Assembly (NCBI RefSeq): GCF_963966145.1
Contig: NC_091050.1
Coordinates: 13,888,001-13,952,000, forward strand
DNA: 64,000 nt
Direction of reading: 5' to 3'
Source: Tenebrio molitor
Lineage: Eukaryota; Arthropoda; Insecta; Coleoptera; Tenebrionidae
Part shown: positions 59,716-64,000 of the stretch, piece by piece
Layout: each line of letters starts with the position of its first letter
How positions within the stretch are numbered: position 1 is the first letter of the stretch
Notes under the pieces: model-generated
Database searches by the model: none
Told to the model about the DNA's origin: nothing
The model's input: the letters and a program-made list of their open reading frames with translations, nothing else
Translations under genes and position numbers: made by a program

Positions 59716-59795
59716 AAAGTTTCACGCGACACGCTAAAATCGTTCGCGACACGCTAAAGTTACGCGCACCACACCGGGCAATGAATTCAGATTGA
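59716..59795 (-). repeat. Distant inverted copy of the 120-bp minisatellite
   Basis: The minus strand contains ATTGCCC-GTGTGGTGCGC, then two GATTTTAGCGTGTCGCG-like subrepeats, the same order as in a 455-840 unit. Only about one unit is present. Confidence 0.8.
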
Positions 59796-60720
59796 TTGAA
59801 GGAACACTTTTCTGATCGATAAATTTTAAACGAAATTAATTGTAATTTGTTCAGTCCTTTTCTGGGCCTAATTTTGTTGCTTTCCCTTTTGGTGAAAACC
59901 TCGTTTTCGGTCCGAATCAAATTTCCGTTTTAATTGCTTCGGTGCAAATCCTGCACGTGAGACCGAACAAATGTACAAAAGTGACAGTGACAAACGCGGA
60001 AAGTTCGGCGGAGGCGGAAATAGAAAATGACAGGAAATAAACCTGGGACTTTAAAAAGTGCAAGACATTGTCGGATTTTTTCCGTGAATCTAGACAGTGG
60101 TGAAATCGCGGCAGTTTAACGACAGAGTCGTAAAGGTCCGATTCGAGCCCGATCCGGCCGTCAATCAATACGGAATGTGTAATAAAGCAAATATACAAGA
60201 TGCCGCCGTCCCCGGCCGGCGTTAATTAGAAAAATGCAGTCGGAGGAGGTCGGCATTTATGACGATAATTATGTAAATTCCGGGACATTTCGGCACGTTT
60301 TCTTTTCGGGCGAGAGCACGACACGCTATTTAGCCGCGTCCTGAAACAAAGCATTCCCGCCTGAAACTTCTTCTTTTATATAACAATGTCTAAAGAAAAC
60401 GCCGAGGAAATTCTTTCTTGCTGGAAATCTCCATACAAATCGTCTTGTCGGAATTTGACTCGGTGTTCTTAAAATAAAGGCCTGATTAAGTTACGAATTA
60501 CGACTTCTTCTTCGCGGCCATCGATCCTGGGGGACGACGCACGTGCGAGATTGTTTTATTGTATAGGCCTCTGGCGGCGAGAAGTTAACACCAGATGCAA
60601 AATCTAATCCTGATTCGTCCTGGCGCACCTCACTGTGGCGGGCCGCGAGGACCTAAATCGAATCAGAGACACATTTTAAGCTCCACTTTATAGACCTCCA
60701 GGACATGGTTTTATCACACT
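59796..60720. other. CpG-bearing single-copy intron DNA
   Basis: No gene recognised. Confidence 0.35.
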
Positions 60721-60723
60721 AAC

Positions 60724-60835
60724 CTGCAAAGCTCACTCGATGAACTGTGTTTTGAGGCCTGCACAAAGACAATTGAGGCCTGCACAAAGACAACTGCGCC
60801 TGTAAAGATGGTGCATGCATCATTCAAGTGCTCAT
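60724..60835. repeat. 21-bp duplication inside a dispersed repeat
   Basis: GAGGCCTGCACAAAGACAA is repeated 21 bp apart (60754, 60775). The surrounding text (GAACTGT, CTGTAAAG, GGTGCATGCAT) recurs at 61709-61812. Confidence 0.65.
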
Positions 60836-60849
60836 TTAAAAATGTTTTT

Positions 60850-61267
60850 AGGCACCCTTAATGAAAACGGTAATTTTATGTACTCACAAGCGGACGAAAA
60901 GTAACTCGTTTTCGGACGCACTTTTTCGGACGCGGCATCTGTCTGTGTAGTAAGTTAACAACGAAACCGACAAAAGTAATAATTGTCCTGTCACAATAAA
61001 TTATGCAAATAGTAAATTTCTAGTTTTATTGGCAAGCTGATAACAATACTATTTAAAAACATTCTTAATATGTATTAATAAATTTATCTATTTGAAAAAA
61101 GTAGATACAAAATAAATTTGTAATTTTTCCAACGCTATCTTTTGCTTTGTAGTTCGTGCAGTCGCATAAAAAATTTATTGTGCACCTCTGCCAAAAAGTG
61201 CCTAGTCCTCGGCGGCGCCTCGGCCAGAAAATTCAGACTCGGACGAAAAAGACGCACTTTTTGGCCT
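60850..61267 (-). mobile_element. Unnamed dispersed element, longest copy
   Basis: The inverted homologue of 26545-26899 over its whole length (418 bp). Ends: GGCACCCTTAATGAAAACGG at 60851 and TTCAGACTCGGACGAAAAAG near 61232. The interior is AT-rich and non-coding. Confidence 0.78.
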
Positions 61268-61289
61268 TGATATATAAATAATTATTGTG

Positions 61290-61600
61290 TTCAACATCAC
61301 TGTTGCAAAAATACACTGACTGAAATAATTCTTTGTAGAAAATAATTATTTTAGTAAGAATTCAGTTGATTAATTCTTAAAGAATTTGTTAATTCGTTCA
61401 TTCATTAATTTTTTGCGTTCACGATTACTTCTGCAAAAATGCACCTATCGTAATCTCTCTATGTCTGTTTCGGAATTGTCTTGGTAAGAATTTAATTAAT
61501 TCATTAAAAGCTTCATACATAATTTTTTTCGTTCACGATAACTTCTACAAGAAAGCACCGATTGGAATTTATTTTAGTGAAAAATCAATTTTAATAAGGA
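61290..61600. repeat. Degenerate ~120-bp tandem repeat
   Basis: GTTCACGATTACTTCTGCAA (61419) and GTTCACGATAACTTCTACAA (near 61534) mark two units, with a more decayed one before them (GTTCAACATCACTGTTGCAA). Confidence 0.65.
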
Positions 61601-62430
61601 TTCACTTGATTTATCTATTAAAGCATTCATTAACTTTCTCTATAAACTTTATCAAGCTGCAAAAAATCCGCAAAGCTGGAAAATTGTTGTTTGGCGAAAC
61701 ATTTGACTCGAAGAACTGTACTTTGATAGTTTCACAAAGAGAACTGCATCTGTAAAGCTAACCTTGAAGATTGGATTGCATCGATTTGCAAAAACGGTGC
61801 ATGCATGCATCGAGACATAAAGATAAATATCTCCGCGTTTCTGTTTGCCAAACCAGATTAAACCTTTGTATTTTATAGATTTGTTTGTGGGAAATTCATT
61901 CAGGAAAGCCATATGTCTCTATTTGCAACTTTAATTGCAAAAACGAGATGTTATTGAATGGTAAAAATGGTGGATGCGCCGGGACAGAATACGAATAAAA
62001 TTTGAATTTCCAAGGAATACATAAATTAACTACGTGCCCATTCAATACCTTTATACAAAATGTCAGGTAATGTACTTTTATTGAGGTTCAAAAAGACGTC
62101 TTTCATTATTTATGTAATATTGCTTACGGTGGCGGACAAGATAACGACCAAACATCAGAAAATACAAATATTTACACAGCTTTTGTAAGAGATGTACAAA
62201 TAAAAAAATTGTTTATGAAAGGAACCTCAAATAATACAAAAATGTTCAAGTTTGGATCTAATTGAAGGCTAATTTAGTTTAAAAAATAATTAAAGGTTTG
62301 TTGCTTAAAATAGTGTAGAGCTTTGGTACTAATAAGTACTATTCCAACTCAAAATAAGTCACAAGGAAAAATTAAGTAAAATTTACTTGCATAAGCCAGA
62401 AATTAGAGAGAATCGCTTTTTTCAATACAA
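61601..62430. other. AT-rich intron DNA with one box
   Basis: The box at 61966-61984 (+) matches the consensus fully. No gene. Confidence 0.45.
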
Positions 62431-62536
62431 GTGAGCAAAATAGTGCATTTAATCATGAGTACGGAAGTTGGGCGTCTGAGCCGAAGGCGAGGAACCCAAC
62501 CGTACGACTGACTAAATGCACGTTTACTCATGCGTG
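62431..62536. mobile_element. Hairpin element with GC-rich loop
   Basis: The left arm (GTGCATTTAATCATGAGTAC, then GGAAGTTGGG) and right arm (CCCAACCGTAC, then CTAAATGCACG) pair imperfectly over 40 bp. The loop has GAGCCGAAGGCGAGG. Confidence 0.7.
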
Positions 62537-63555
62537 TTGAATCTGATGATTTTTTCCATGATTATAAAATAGAGTCGCGGAATTGAAAACATGACAAGAG
62601 TAAAAAAATTGGTTCTATTAACGTATATTACCTATCATTATCTATTTGCATAATTAGCCGAACATTGAACTCACGAATACAGTTTTTCAAAACAAAAAAG
62701 AAAATCCAAACAAAAGAGGTTATGTTGTTAGGCTTTTTAAAAACAGATTTAAAAAACCTTCAGTTCAACATATTTGGCGCCCCCTATCGACAAACTCGCA
62801 AAACATTCACTTTGCTCACTAGTGAGAAAATATTTTTTCCTCACTAGTGATTCAATTGCCATCTTTGCTCACTATTTTCAACTGAAAACTTTGCTCACTA
62901 GCAAAGACCACTGAAACAAATGTGAAAAGACTGCACCAGAGCTCTTATTTAACTGTAGGAAGGATTACGTGACTGCAAAAACTCTTCACCGTTACCAATT
63001 TTTTGCGTATCATAACCGATCGGAAAAATTTCAGTTTCCTTCATCCGTGCGTGCCAACCGCCGGAAACAAAAACCCCAAACTGGATGCCCACCTCAATCA
63101 ATTTCGGCATCGTAAGCTTTTTGCCGTCCGCGGTCCCGTCGACCCCTCTTTCCGTGTTCTTTTCGTGGGCAAAACATGATTTAGTAGCACTTTATTAAAA
63201 CAACCGTCCTTTGACATGTTAGTTTGGCCTTTTAAAATATGACATTTAAAGAGCCCCGAGCGAACGAATATGTTGCTTCAGCATTTGAATTTCATGAGCT
63301 TCTTAAGCTATACATTTATATTGGATTGTTTATAATTTGAAAGGCGCGTGTTCAGGGACGTAGTCGGGCTTCGGAACGGGCCTTGCTTAATCCCTCATCG
63401 ACTTAAACAATACTGGGCGCCGCCTCCAATAACACAGCTCGCTAACATTGTTAAACTTCAACAATCGCGCCCAGACCGACGACGTACAAATAGTCAGAAT
63501 TGTTAGTCGAGGCGAGCACAATTACGCCGCGTATATGCGAATTATTGGGGGCGGC
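62537..63555. other. AT-rich then single-copy intron DNA
   Basis: Holds a cluster of TTTGCTCACTAGTGA words at 62810-62910. No gene recognised. Confidence 0.4.
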
Positions 63556-63559
63556 CGAA

Positions 63560-63578
63560 AACGGTGGATGCGCCGGGA
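63560..63578 (+). repeat. Dispersed box in GC-rich context
   Basis: AACGGTGGATGCGCCGGGAA, one change from consensus, embedded in single-copy CpG-bearing DNA that continues to the window end without a recognised gene. Confidence 0.75.
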
Positions 63579-64000
63579 ATCTTTTTATCCCACGATATTT
63601 GTTGGTGGAGGGTAATTGTTAATGAAGTTAGAAGTTTCCGCATAAATTGCGTAAATTCGGCGGAGAAATTAAAATGAAACGTCTATCACGCCACCACACG
63701 CTCCGGCTGCCAGATCCGGTTTAATTAAATTTCCATTAAGGCAGACGCCCCGGAAAAATTATTGTTAAGGCGACATATCGACAAGACAAAACCGCCCTTA
63801 TTGATGCTGATCTCACACGAGACTTTAATATGTTAAATACTGCACTGTTCCCCACATTTGCGCCAAACTTCAACTCGTTCCAAACTAATATCCCTTCCAC
63901 TAAAAAGATTAACGAGATTAATAGCATTTGCATTGAAATTTCGGGCCCGGATCCGGCACTTTTTCCAATAGGAAAATCGATCCGGCCACCGGAACAACTT

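Larger units (their letters stand above)
7041..64000 (+). other. Neuroligin intron 1 (3' end outside the window)
   Basis: The GT donor at 7041-7046 (GTAAGC) follows coding phase 1. I looked for later neuroligin segments such as the HGG oxyanion-hole region and the membrane-proximal part; none was found on the + strand. Unless a small exon such as 43380-43467 is real, the intron is at least 56.9 kb. Everything listed after this point would then be intronic. Confidence 0.6.

Noticed and set aside
1..64000. CRISPR arrays
   Set aside because: None of the tandem arrays has short near-identical repeats separated by unique spacers; the genome is eukaryotic.

Overview
This window looks like beetle DNA, most likely a Tribolium-like tenebrionid. 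That assignment is an inference from an insect-type neuroligin exon, splice signals, tRNA- and 5S-derived SINE-like elements, and a mosaic of AT-rich repeat blocks and CpG-bearing GC-richer single-copy DNA. No bacterial operons, CRISPR arrays or functional rRNA/tRNA genes were seen.

Only one protein-coding segment is well supported: the first coding exon of a neuroligin at 6593-7040 (+). It encodes a signal peptide and the N-terminal part of the cholinesterase-like ectodomain, and ends at a clean GT donor. A probable 5' UTR acceptor lies at 6291-6292, and two short upstream ORFs precede the start codon. No later neuroligin exon was recognised with confidence, so the remaining 57 kb reads as one very long first intron. 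One GC-rich 88-base open segment at 43380-43467 is a weak exon candidate.

The rest alternates between two textures. Single-copy segments (about 1.2-2.4, 5.7-7.9, 11.4-12.6, 13.5-14.3, 16.2-17.2, 18-19.9, 22.3-24.2, 27-28, 30-31.5, 32.5-33.7, 37-38.6, 40.9-42.3, 43.3-46.8, 47.5-49.4, 53.3-56.5, 58.1-60.7 and 63-64 kb) are richer in GC and CpG and rich in TAATTA-type words. I see no genes in them; they are candidates for conserved regulatory DNA. Between them lie AT-rich blocks made of repeats: a 180-bp satellite in three arrays (28.3-29.8, 34.8-36.9, 39.9-40.25 kb), other tandem repeats (120, 134, 295, 445 and 42 bp units), two tRNA-derived SINE families (one copy with a 17-bp and one with a 12-bp target duplication), two 5S-rRNA-derived copies, a mariner-type MITE with TA targets, a second MITE in three copies, an unnamed three-copy element, short hairpin elements, an LTR-like remnant, a decayed LINE 3' end and a Tc1-like transposase fragment.

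The most striking signal is a box of about 19 bp (AATGGTGGATGCGCCGGGA or its complement). It recurs about 20 times as isolated copies with unrelated flanks, often near the edges of AT-rich blocks, and a variant of it is also the best-conserved part of each 180-bp satellite unit.
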